From Arenicola marina (taxonomy: Eukaryota > Annelida > Polychaeta > Arenicolidae): a stretch of DNA of 64,000 nucleotides. The stretch lies in contig OZ025265.1 in NCBI GenBank assembly GCA_964019135.1, positions 19,071,143-19,135,142 on the forward strand, given 5' to 3'. This document shows, one piece after another, positions 34,500-45,400 of this stretch. The notes beneath the pieces are model-generated. The model was not told the origin of the DNA. It saw nothing but the letters and a program-made list of their open reading frames with translations, and searched no databases. How positions within the stretch are numbered: position 1 is the first letter of the stretch; each line of letters opens with the position of its first letter. The position numbers and the translations under genes are program-made.

Positions 34500-34720
34500 T
34501 TTGACCTCATTCAGTTGTCCAGCCAGACGCCTTGACCTTTGACCTCATCCGGCAGTCGATCCAGACAGACGCCTTGACCTTTGACCTCATCCGGCGGTCT
34601 ATCCAGACAGACGCCATGATCTATGACCCCATCTGGTTGTCCAGCCAGGCGCCTTGACCTATGACCCCATCCGGGGATCCAGACGCCTTGAGCTTGACCT
34701 ATGACCCCAGTCTCCTGAGC
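34500..34720. promoter_or_regulatory. Tandem repeat containing direct-repeat-1 nuclear receptor-like sites
   Basis: Four to five copies of a unit of about 42 bp. Two contain TGACCTTTGACCT (34533-34545 and 34575-34587), the reverse complement of AGGTCAAAGGTCA, a DR1 element of the type bound by RXR, HNF4 or PPAR. Others carry TGACCTATGACC or TGATCTATGACC. It lies just upstream of the candidate 5' INVS exon. Regulatory use is inference. Confidence 0.4.
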
Positions 34721-34755
34721 ATCCCGCAGGCGGATGGCGGAGGGGTGTGATCAGG

Positions 34756-35007
34756 ATGCTGAGGCGATGTCTGGCTTGCTGCGTGATCCACCATCAGATA
34801 CACCCTCTGGAGAACATTCTGGATCTGACCCAGGGGGAGGATGGGGAGGAGGAGGAGGAGAAGGAGGATGCTGAGGAGAGGGAGGGGGACGGGAGAGGGG
34901 AAGGGGATGGGGATGGACATGGGGACGAACGTTATCTGGACACGCAGCCTTGTATTCGGGATTCCACGACGGCAACGACCACCAAGTTCCGGAGCTTGGG
35001 AATCCAG
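34756..35007 (+). CDS. Candidate 5' exon of INVS (acidic N-terminus)
   Basis: An open frame from ATG 34756 encodes MLRRCLACCVIHHQIHPLEN, an acidic Glu/Asp/Gly stretch (about residues 30-60) and ends KFRSLGIQ at a donor CAG|GTGTGT, phase 0. The phase joins the candidate exon at 35604 and then the firm exon at 36379. An overlapping frame from ATG 34734, starting MAEGCDQDAEAMSG with a better start context, stops after 46 codons. Vertebrate inversin has no such extension, so this could be 5' UTR, a separate exon or chance. Confidence 0.3.
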
Positions 35008-35603
35008 GTGTGTGTATACATGTGTGTGTTCGGGATCGTCAAGTTGTTGGTGGGGTTGCTAGGGGGTGGGGGGGGGGAGGGAGGGCTATGAGCATACTTC
35101 CGATCTAGGGATCATCCGTTACTTTGGGCATATATATAGTGAGGGAGGGGGGGGGGCGGTGCATTGTACGCAATGTTTCCTAAGGGTAACTCTTATCGCC
35201 CATCTAAGTCGAAGTTAAACAATAAATCTGCTAACTAATGAGTAGTACGCCTAATAAAACTTTTAACTATTGAGTAGTAAGCCTATTGCGTTACATTTCG
35301 GTATGTGATATGTACGTGCTATTTACGGTTATATCTTTAACATGTAACTACCAACCTCAGTTTTCGCTGACGTTGCACATCTGTAGCCTAAGAGAGTTAG
35401 TTTTCCCTCCTAACTTAACTAGTAAGTGCTAAGGTTCAATTACGGATTCAATTTGATAGGAACTTACGTAGCAGTAATTAACCACACTCTGCTCATTACC
35501 TATCCGAATCCCCCGTTTACTAAAAAGATCGGATGTTTACAAAAAAGATCGGATGTTTATTTTACATCAAGCATGTATTTTGCCATTGTTTCTGTCTTTG
35601 CAG

Positions 35604-35648
35604 AATATCGGCTTTAGAGATGGCACTATGACACAGACGGTGTCTAAG
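35604..35648 (+). CDS. Candidate 45-base INVS exon with possible start codon
   Basis: An acceptor TTTCTGTCTTTGCAG is followed by 45 open bases reading NIGFRDGTMTQTVSK and the donor AAG|GTTGGT, phase 0 at both ends. If translation starts at ATG 35628, the product begins MTQTVSK and continues [19 protein letters not shown] from the next exon. That gives an N-terminus about ten residues longer than in human inversin before the first ankyrin repeat. Confidence 0.42.
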
Positions 35649-35939
35649 GTTGGTATAGCTACGCGTTTGCTTTAGATAACATGGGGGTCAGTTGATTTCT
35701 AGATTAAGGTGCTGGTAAAATATGTAACGAAGGCATATCATCTGAACCACCTTACCCGGGCCGTGTCAGTTGTTTGGTGTTCTGGGTATATCGGGATCAT
35801 ACCGTGGCCGCACTGCTAGCGTGGCCAGTCAGTAACCGTATCTTACCTTATCTTATAGGACAGTTTTCTTCTGAGGTGATAACTCATACAAGGTTAGAGT
35901 GACGTCAGATTTTAGACATGGTATAATTGATAACGTCAT

Positions 35940-36350
35940 GTCAGGTTTGATACCTGATTTAATATCAGATTGGATGTCTGATATGATATCTGACATGATG
36001 TTAGATGCGTTGTCTGATGTGACATGTGATGTGATGTCTGATGAGATGTCTGATGTGATGTCTGATGTGATGTCTAATGTAACGTCCGGTCGAAGTCTAG
36101 TGTACGTCTCATATTATGTCTGATGTGATGCCAAATACGACATTTGATATCTGATCAAATGTCTGATATAATGTTTTATGGTTGATTACAATTTAATGGG
36201 GTGTCCAATGTAATATCTGATGACATGTCTGACGTGATATTTGATAAGACGTCTGATGAGTTGTCTGATGCGATGTCTGATGAGTTGTCTGATGCGATGT
36301 CTGATGAGTTGTCTGATGCGTTGTCTGATGAGTTGTCTAATGCGATATCT
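35940..36350. repeat. GATGTCTGAT-type tandem repeat before the firm first INVS exon
   Basis: Degenerate 10-12 bp units such as GATGTGATGTCT and GATGAGTTGTCT fill the region up to about 30 bases before the acceptor at 36378. Interrupted near 36090-36190. Confidence 0.85.
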
Positions 36351-36378
36351 GACGTCAGTCTGCTGTGTATCCATCCAG

Positions 36379-36490
36379 ACGGAGACCAGTCGGAGTCTGG
36401 AGTCAGCCAGCAACCGGGACTCTGACATCACTGCCATCCACGCCTCGGCGGTCAATGGAGACAAGTCGTCCCTCGCCAAGCTGCTGCTGT
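36379..36490 (+). CDS. INVS: INVS exon: N-terminal segment and ankyrin repeat 1
   Basis: It reads [19 protein letters not shown] then [18 protein letters not shown], matching human VHAAAVNGDKGALQRLIV. The acceptor is TATCCATCCAG; the donor T|GTAAGT is phase 1. The last 25 exonic bases and the donor are the founder of the 43-bp array that follows. Confidence 0.93.
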
Positions 36491-39400
36491 GTAAGTACGC
36501 TAGACAATTCGTACCCCGCCAAGCTGCTGCTGTGTGAGTACCATAGACGATTAATACCTCGCCAAGCTGCTGCTGTGTGAGTACCATAGACGATTCGTCC
36601 CTCGCCAAGCTGCTGCTGTGTAAGTACGCTGGACAATTCGTACCTCGCCAAGCTGCTGCTGTGTGAGTGCCATAGACGATTAATACCTCGCCAAGCTGCT
36701 GCTGTGTGAGTACCATAGACGATTCGTCCCTCGCCAAGCTGCTGCTGTGTAAGTACGCTAGACAATTCGTACCCTGCCAAGCTGCTGCTGTGTGAGTACC
36801 ATAGACGATTCGTACCCCGCCAAGCTGCTGCTGTGTAAGTACCCTAGACGATTAATACCTCGCCAAGCTGCTGCTGTGTGAGTACCATAGACGATTCGTC
36901 CCTCGCCAAGCTGCTGCTGTGTAAGTACGCTAGACAATTCGTACCCTGCCAAGCTGCTGCTGTGTGAGTACCATAGACGATTAATACCTCGCCAAGCTGC
37001 TGCTGTGTGAGTACCCTGGACGATTCGTACCCCGCCAAGCTGCTGCTGTGTGAGTACCATAGACGGTTAATACCTCGCCAAGCTGCTGCTGTGTGAATAT
37101 CATAGACGATTCGTCCCTCGCCAAGCTGCTGCTGTGTGAGTACCCTAGACGATTCGTCCCTCGCCAAGCTGCTGCTGTGTGAGTACCATAGACGATTCGT
37201 CCCTCGCCAAGCTGCTGCTGTGTGAGTACCATAGACGATTAATACCTCGCCAAACTGCTGCTATGTAAGTACCCTAGACGATTAATACCTCGCCAAGCTG
37301 CTGCTGTGTGAGTACCATAGACGATTCGTACCCCGCCAAGCTGCTGCTATGTGAGTACCATAGACGATTAATACCTCGCCAAGCTGCTGCTGTGTGAGTA
37401 CCATAGACGATTCGTCCCTCGCCAAGCTGCTGCTGTGTGAGTACCATAGACGATTAATACCTCACCAAGCTGCTGCTGTGTGAGTACCCTAGACGATTCG
37501 TACCCCGCCAAGCTGCTGCTGTGTGAGTACCATAGACGATTAATACCTCGCCAAGCTGCTGCTGTGTGAGTACCATAGACGATTCGTACCTCGCCAAGCT
37601 GCTGCTGTGTGAGTACCCTAGACGATTCGTACCTCGCCAAACTGCTGCTGTGTGAGTACCATATACGATTTGTACCTCGCCAAGCTGCTGCTGTGTGAGT
37701 ACCATAGACGATTAATACCTCGCCAAGCTGCTGCTGTGTGAGTACCCTAGACGATTCGTACCTCGCCAATCTGCTGCTATGTAAGTACCCTAGACGATTC
37801 GTACCCCGCCAAGCTGCTGCTGTGTGAGTACCATAGACGATTAATACCTCGCCAAGCTGCTGCTGTGTGAGTACCATAGACGATTCGTCCCTCGCCAAGC
37901 TGCTGCTGTGTGAGTACCATAGACGATTAATACCTCGCCAAGCTGCTGCTGTGTGAGTACCATAGACGATTCGTACCTCGCCAAGCTGCTGCTGTGTGAG
38001 TACCATAGACGATTCGTACCTCGCCAAGCTGCTGCTGTGTGAGTACCATAGACGATTCGTACCTCGCCAAGCTGCTGCTGTGTGAGTACCCTAGACGATT
38101 CGTACCTCGCCAATCTGCTGCTATGTAAACACCCTCGACGATTCGTACCTCGCCAAGCTGCTGCTGTGTAAGTACCCTAGACGATTCGTATCCGGTACAA
38201 AAGATTCCATGGGGCAATGTGATGAACGGATGGAACAGCCTGAAACCCAGATGTAATCGTATGGTTTGCTGTCATATGCGCTACCACGGCCAATACTTAA
38301 GAATGTCAGAGCTGTTTGTTTAGGAAAATCTACATTCCTATAATTTATTATGTTAAATTACATTACATGGCATTATTTTATATGATATTATACTGTGTCA
38401 GGTCATGTTCTATGTACTATACTATACTATATCATACCATACTATACTATACTAGTATATTATAATATACTATAGTTCATCACATTGTATTGCATTGCAT
38501 TGCAGTCCATTTTATTCAATTTTATTTTAATATTTCATGTATATTATTATTATTATTATTATTATTACAATTTTTATATATATTGTATATAATTGATTTT
38601 TAATTACACCACCCAGCCCAGAGCCTCGATCTGGATGCGGGCGACAAGTTTGGTCGGACTGCGCTGATGTACTGCGTGCTGGGGGACCGGCTGGAGTGCG
38701 CCGAGATGCTGTTGCGGGCCGGGGCGGGGGTCAACATCCACGACGTGGGGGGGCGCACGGCGCTCCACTGGGCCGCCCACCGGGGCAACTTCCGCTGCCT
38801 CAAGTCGCTGCTATCCCGCGGCGCCAACTGGCAGACGAAGGACAACGAAGGTCAGACGGCGATGCACCTGTCGACACGTCACAAGTCGCCCAAGTGTCTG
38901 GCGCTGTTGATGAAACAGCTGGAGCCGGGGAGGTGGACGGGCAGGACAAAAATAAGGTGAGAGGGGGACGGGGGAGGGGGAGGGGGGAGGGGGGTGGGTG
39001 GAGGGGTGGGAGAGGTAGACGGGCAGGACAAGAAGGTGAGGGGTGGGGGGAGGAGGAGGAGGGGGGGGAGTGGACGGCTAGGACAAGAATGGGGTGAGGG
39101 TGGGGGGAGGGGGAGGGGGAGGGCATGGGGGAGTGGTGGGGAGGGGAGGTGGGAGGTCGACTGGCAGGACAAGAATAAGGTGAAAGGGGAGGGGGAGTGG
39201 GGGTAGGGGAGGACAAGAACAAGGTGAGAGGGGAGGGGAGGGGAGGGGGAGGGCGTGGGAGGAGGGGTGGGGGGAATGGGGAGGTGGACGGGCAGGAGGG
39301 GTGGGGGGAATGGGGAGGTGGACGGGCAGGACAACATTTAGCTAAGGGGAGGGGGAAGGTGGACAGGTGGTAGGTGGACAGTAGGACGGATGGCGTAAAG

Positions 39401-42400
39401 TTTGTGACGGTTAGAATGATTCTAAACCGCCCACCTTTATAAACCGGCTATATCCGCGCCAATCGCGTCAATCGCGCCGTCCACTGTTGATAGTAATAGT
39501 GACTCAACATCAGCTTCTACCGCTTTTTACCGTATCTTTCATACCTCTTTCGTTCATATATGGATGGTAACGATCAATCTGTTCTCCCACGTCCCATTGT
39601 TGATAAATCTATGGGTTGACTTGCACGTGGTTTGTGAGTATGTATCGCCATGGTAACCCTTCCCTGATTCACTCTCATAGCGGACGGCGCTGCACTGTGC
39701 GGCGAGCTACGGCAACATGGAGCACGTCCGGATGCTCATCAAGCAGGACTCCAACATCGGGATCCCGGATGTGGAGGGCAAGACGCCGCTGCATTGGGCG
39801 GCCAGCAGCGCGGACGGCCAGGCTGTGGGGTGCGTCAAGCTTATCCTGGTGAGTGGCGCTCTCTATGTGGAGCTTGTCCTGGTGAGTGGCGCCCTCTATG
39901 TGAAACTGATTCTGGTGAGTGGCGCCCTCTATGTGGAACTGATCCTGGTGAGTGGCGCCCTCTATGTGAAACTGATCCTGGTGAGTGGCGCCCTCTACGT
40001 GGAACTTGTCCTGGTGTGTGGCGCCCTTTTTTGTGAAACTGATCCTGGTAGGTGGCGCCCTCTATGCGAAACTGATCCTGGTGAGTGGCGCCCTCTATGT
40101 GAAGCTTGTCCTGGTGAGTGGCCCTCTCTATGTGAAACTGATCCTGGTGAGTGGCGCCCTCCATGTGAAATTGATCCTGGTGAGTGGCGCCCTCTATGTG
40201 GAGCTTGTCCTGGTGAGTGGCGCCCTCTATGTGAAACGGATCCTGGTGAGTGGCGCCCTCTATGCAAAGCTGATCCAGGTGAGTGGCGCCCTCTATGTGA
40301 AACTGATCCTGGTGAGTGGCGCCCTCTATGTGAAACTAATCCTGGTGAGTGGCGCCCTCTACGTGGAGCTTGTCCTGTTGAGTGGCGCCCTCTATATGAA
40401 ACTTATCCTGGTGAGTGGCGCCCTCTACGTGGAGCTTTTCCTGGTGAGTGGCGCCCTCTATGTGAAACTGATCCTGGTGAGTGGCGCCCTCTATGTGAAA
40501 ATGATCCTGGTGAGTGGCGCCCTCTAGGTGAAACTGATCCTGGTGAGTGGCGTCCTCTATGTGGAGCTTGTCCTGGTGAGTGGCCCTCTCTATGTGAAAC
40601 TGATCCTGGTGAGTGGCGCCCTCCATGTGAAACTGATCCTGGTGAGTGGCGCCCTCTATGTGGAGCTTGTCCTGGTGAGTGGCGCCCTCTATGTGAAACG
40701 GATCCTGGTGAGTGGCGCCCTCTATGCAAAGCTGATCCAGGTGAGTGGCGCCCTCTATGTGAAACTGATCCTGGTGAGTGGCGCCCTCTATGTGAAACTA
40801 ATCCTGGTGAGTGGCGCCCTCTACGTGGAGCTTGTCCTGTTGAGTGGCGCCCTCTATATGAAACTTATCCTGGTGAGTGGCGCCCTCTACGTGGAGCTTT
40901 TCCTGGTGAGTGGCGCCCTCTATGTGAAACTGATCCTGGTGAGTGGCGCCCTCTATGTGAAAATGATCCTGGTGAGTGGCGCCCTCTAGGTGAAACTGAT
41001 CCTGGTGAGTGGCGTCCTCTATGTGGAGCTTGTCCTGGTGAGTGGCGCCCTCTATGTGAAACTGATCCTGGTGAGTGGCGCCCTCTATGTGAAACTGATC
41101 CTGGTGAGTGGCGCCCTCTATGTGAAACTGATCCTGGTGAGTGGCGCCCTCTATGTGGAGCTTGTCCTGGTGAGTGGCGCCCTCTATGTGAAACTGATCC
41201 TGGTGAGTGGCGCCCTCTACGTGAAACTGATCCTGTGGAGTGGCGCTCTCTACGTGGAGCTTGTCCTGGTGAGTGGCGCCCTTTTTTGTGAAACTGATCC
41301 TGGTAGGTGGCGCCCTCTATGCGAAACTGATACTGGTGAGTGGCGCCCTCTATGTGGAGCTTGTCCTGGTGAGTGGCCCTCTCTATGTGAAACTGATCTT
41401 GGTGAGTGGCGCCCTCTATGTGAAACTGATCCTGGTGAGTGGCGCCCTCTATGTGGAGCTTGTCCTGGTTAGTGCCGCCCTCTATGTGAAACCGATCCTG
41501 GTGAGTGGCGCCCTCTATGTGAAACTGATCCTGGTGAGTGGCGCCCTTTATGTGAAACTGATCCTGGTAGGTGGCGCCCTTTATGTGAAACTGATCCTGG
41601 TGAGTGGCGCCCTCTATGTGGAGCTTGTCCTGGTGAGTGGCGCCCTCTATGTGAAACTGATCTTGGTTAGTGGCGCCCTCTATGTGAAACTGATCCTGGT
41701 GAGTAGCGCCCTCAATGTGAAACTGATCCTGGTGAGTGGCGCCCTCCATGTGGAACTGATCTTGGTGAGTGGCGCCCTCCATGTGCAACAGATCCTGGTG
41801 AGTGGCGCCCTCTACGTGGAGCTTGTCCTGGTGAGTGGCACCCATTTTTGTGAAACTGATCCTGGTAGGTGGCGCCCTCTATACGAAACTGATCCTGGTG
41901 AGTGGCGCCTTCTATGTGGAGCTTGTCCTGGTGAGTGGCCCTCTCTATGTGAAACTGATCCTGGTGAGTGGCGCCCTCTATGTGAAACTGATCCTGGTGA
42001 GTGGCGCCCTCTATATGAAACTGATACTGGTGAGTGGCGCCCTCTATGTGGAGCTTGTCCTGGTGAGTGGCGCCCTCTATGTGGAGCTGATCCTGGTGAG
42101 TGGCGCCCTCTATGCGAAGCTGATCCAGGTGAGTGGCGCCCTCTATATTAAACTGATCCTGGTGAGTGGCGCCCTCTATGTGAATCTTATCCTGGTGAGT
42201 GGCTCCCTCTATGCGAAACTGATCCTGGTGAGTGGCGCCCTCTATGTGGAGCTTGTCCTGGTGAGTGGCGCCCTCTATGTCAAACTGATCTTGGTGAGTG
42301 GCGCCCTCTATGTGAAACTGATCCTGGTGAGTGGCGCTCTCTATGTGAAACTGATCCTGGTGAGTGGCGCCCTCTATGTGAAGCTGATCCTGGAAATGAT

Positions 42401-45400
42401 GGAATTAGGTCCGCCGTGTTTTGTCCTTTGGCACGACTAGCAATGTCATAAAGCATTAAACACTAAACATGTTTAATTGAGCAATTTAAAAATTCTAACC
42501 ACGACTAATGCAAGTAATATGTGAGCTGTGCGGGGATAAAACGAACGAACGATTTGCTCCCGCATGACGCTGTATGGATGTTGGGTGAACTGAAAAGAAA
42601 CCTTGAAGTTACTGTTTTATTACAGGAGACAACTCCCAGTGTAATCAACTGGCAGGACTTCGAGGGCCGGACAGCGCTCCACCTAGCGGTAGCGGACGGC
42701 AATGTAGCCGTGGTCAAGGCTCTGGTGAGTCACGTGGGAGTCACCGGTTATAAGTATTTGTGTCGCTAGGTGGCGTCCCGACTGATACCAATTTAATTGG
42801 AATTAAACTTACGGCCAAAAAGGCTATTTCGTATTTTACTGCGTAAAATCATAATGATGAATTAAAAAACAACTAATCGGCAGTTGGCGGTTATATGGTG
42901 GGCGGTTATCAAAAGTTGTGAGGTACAAAGCAGAGGGAAGTATTCGTTCTCATCGTAGAATATTTGGAGAACCGTAGAACCAAAGTCGTTCCGGTTTTGC
43001 CTCCGACCTTATGGTTCTTTACTCATACACTGTGTCATTCAACGTTCTGCTTAACGATGTTTTTAGATATTAGAATCTATGTTAAGTAAACGTTATATTT
43101 CGGTGTGTGATTCTTCTTCTTCTTCTTCTTACTATTATTATTATTATTATTATCATCACTACTGTATATATTCCAGGAATTATTTCCATATTAATGATAG
43201 AAATATTATATGTTATTACTGATATTGACATCACTGTTGAGGAACAATAACACTTATTACGCGCCTCATAATACAGCAACTATTATTAATACAATTATTT
43301 TATGTTTTAAACTTAATAGTTTCACCTTCATTGTATATTTGTTATTGTAGGTACTACTGTCGCTTACTGATGGTCGTCTGATCGGTTTGTGTTTTGCAGG
43401 TTTCCTTGGAGACGTGCAACGTGTCAGCGCTCGACAACTCCTTCCGGACGCCTCTACACTGGGCCGCCGTGCTAGGTCGGTAGAGGGCGCCACGGGTGTT
43501 TCATCAAACGCTAATTATATTTACCTTTCTCGTTTTAACATAAGAGAATATAACACTTCATTTAACGTTGGTACAAAGGGTTGAAATTAACACTCAGTGG
43601 CCGCTCCAGGATTTCGCCAAAGGTGTGTGTTTGGGGGGGGGGGGGGGGGGGCACAAGTCTGAAAGATGTGAGTTTAGCGTCTAAATCCCGCCAAAAATCT
43701 TTCCACGACGTGCCCCCTGTGCCCCCTGGATCCGCCACTGACACTTACCCGCTATTAACCGTCAATGACATCCGGATGACACTGTATGAACCTTCATCTC
43801 AATACTCTGTCAGTAATTAAAGCTGCTCATTAATGTTTCACCTTATTATTACCACACTCTCCATCCAATTGGCTTTAACGCTTTTATTTCCACATACACC
43901 GTATACTGTGTCTTTACTCCCTATCTAGTTAAGTTAGTGTCTTTCGTAAACGGCATTGGATGATGAGTTAAAGATACATTCATACGCTATTAGAAATGCC
44001 AGTGAAGCCCAAACTACCGCTGCGTGACCGGAACAAATATACGGAATCGGGTCAGAATTGACTACACACGTGTGACTGAAACCTTCATCCTCTTCAATCT
44101 CACTGTCCTGAGGTTATTGTTCCCAACTCCCAACGAGTGACGTGGTTTATCTAATAAATAAAGATCATATGTGTTTCCCACACATTGCCAGGACACTCGC
44201 AGATCTCGGAGATGTTGCTGGAGGCACAAGCAGACTGGTCCAGCTCAGACGCTAGCGGGGCGGTCCCTCTACACTACGCAGCGCAAAACGACTTCGCCGT
44301 AAGTGTGACTGACCAAGTCACGGCATTTGCCTCTTTACCGGCTCGACTGTTTGACCGATCTTTCTCACTTTCATTTTAATTTAGAATCAAAAATGCTGCT
44401 GGAAATCTGATGTAATTTCCAGATGTTTCGATTTAATGTTAGTATTATATATACAAATATAATATCAAATTTTATGTCAATAAAATACATCAGAATTGGT
44501 TAAAGCGTCCTGAAGATACAACCAACCAGCCAATGTTTTATAATGGAGTAGTAGCCCAAATAAAGGCACTCGGCTAAGCGGACTTTATTAAGATCAATGA
44601 TTTTACTGGCGGTATAAAGGTTAATACGTGTGATGCGGAAGCAATGAAATCTATTAAAGTGAGTAGTAAAGACTGTACGCTTTGTCTGTGATGTTTTCTA
44701 AAAAGCAAATATGAATGAAATAAATGTATTTTTCATTGTGATCTCGTTGAACTCTCGCCAGGACACGGTGCGGGTGTTCCTGAAGTGACCAGAATTGGTT
44801 AAAGCGTCCTGAATATACAACCACTCCTCTCTCCAGGACACGGTGCGGGTGTTCCTGAAGTGACCAGAATTGGTTAAAGCGTCCTGAATATACAACCACT
44901 CCTCTCTCCAGGACACGGTGCGGGTGTTCCTGAAGTGACCAGAATTGGTTAAAGCGTCCTGAATATACAACCACTCCTCTCTCCAGGACACGGTGCGGGT
45001 GTTCCTGAAGTGGCCCGGGATGAAGGACGAGCCAGACATCGAGGGGAGGACGGCCTTCTGCTGGGCCGCCAGCAAGGGAGCTGACCTCGTGCTCCGGACG
45101 TTCCTGGCCCAGCGGGTCGACATGCTCCAGACAGACAAGACCGGAGGCACCGGTCAGTGACGTCACAGACGCCATCCCACGCCTCAACTTGAAATTTTTT
45201 TTTTAATATTTAAAGTTTTGGCTAGTGTCATCACCATCGTAGGCCTAAGCTTTAATATTTATTAACTTTTATTTATATATAAAGTTTTGCATAGTTTCGT
45301 CACCATCGTCGGCCTAAGTTTTAATATTTACTCTTTATATTTAAGGTTTTGGTCAGGGTCATCACCATTGTAGGCCTGAACTTTAGCATTTTGAATTATA

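Noticed and set aside
36186..38217. Minus-strand frames encoding LTQQQLGE / [10 protein letters not shown] repeats
   Set aside because: Antisense of the 43-bp exon-edge array in its three frames.
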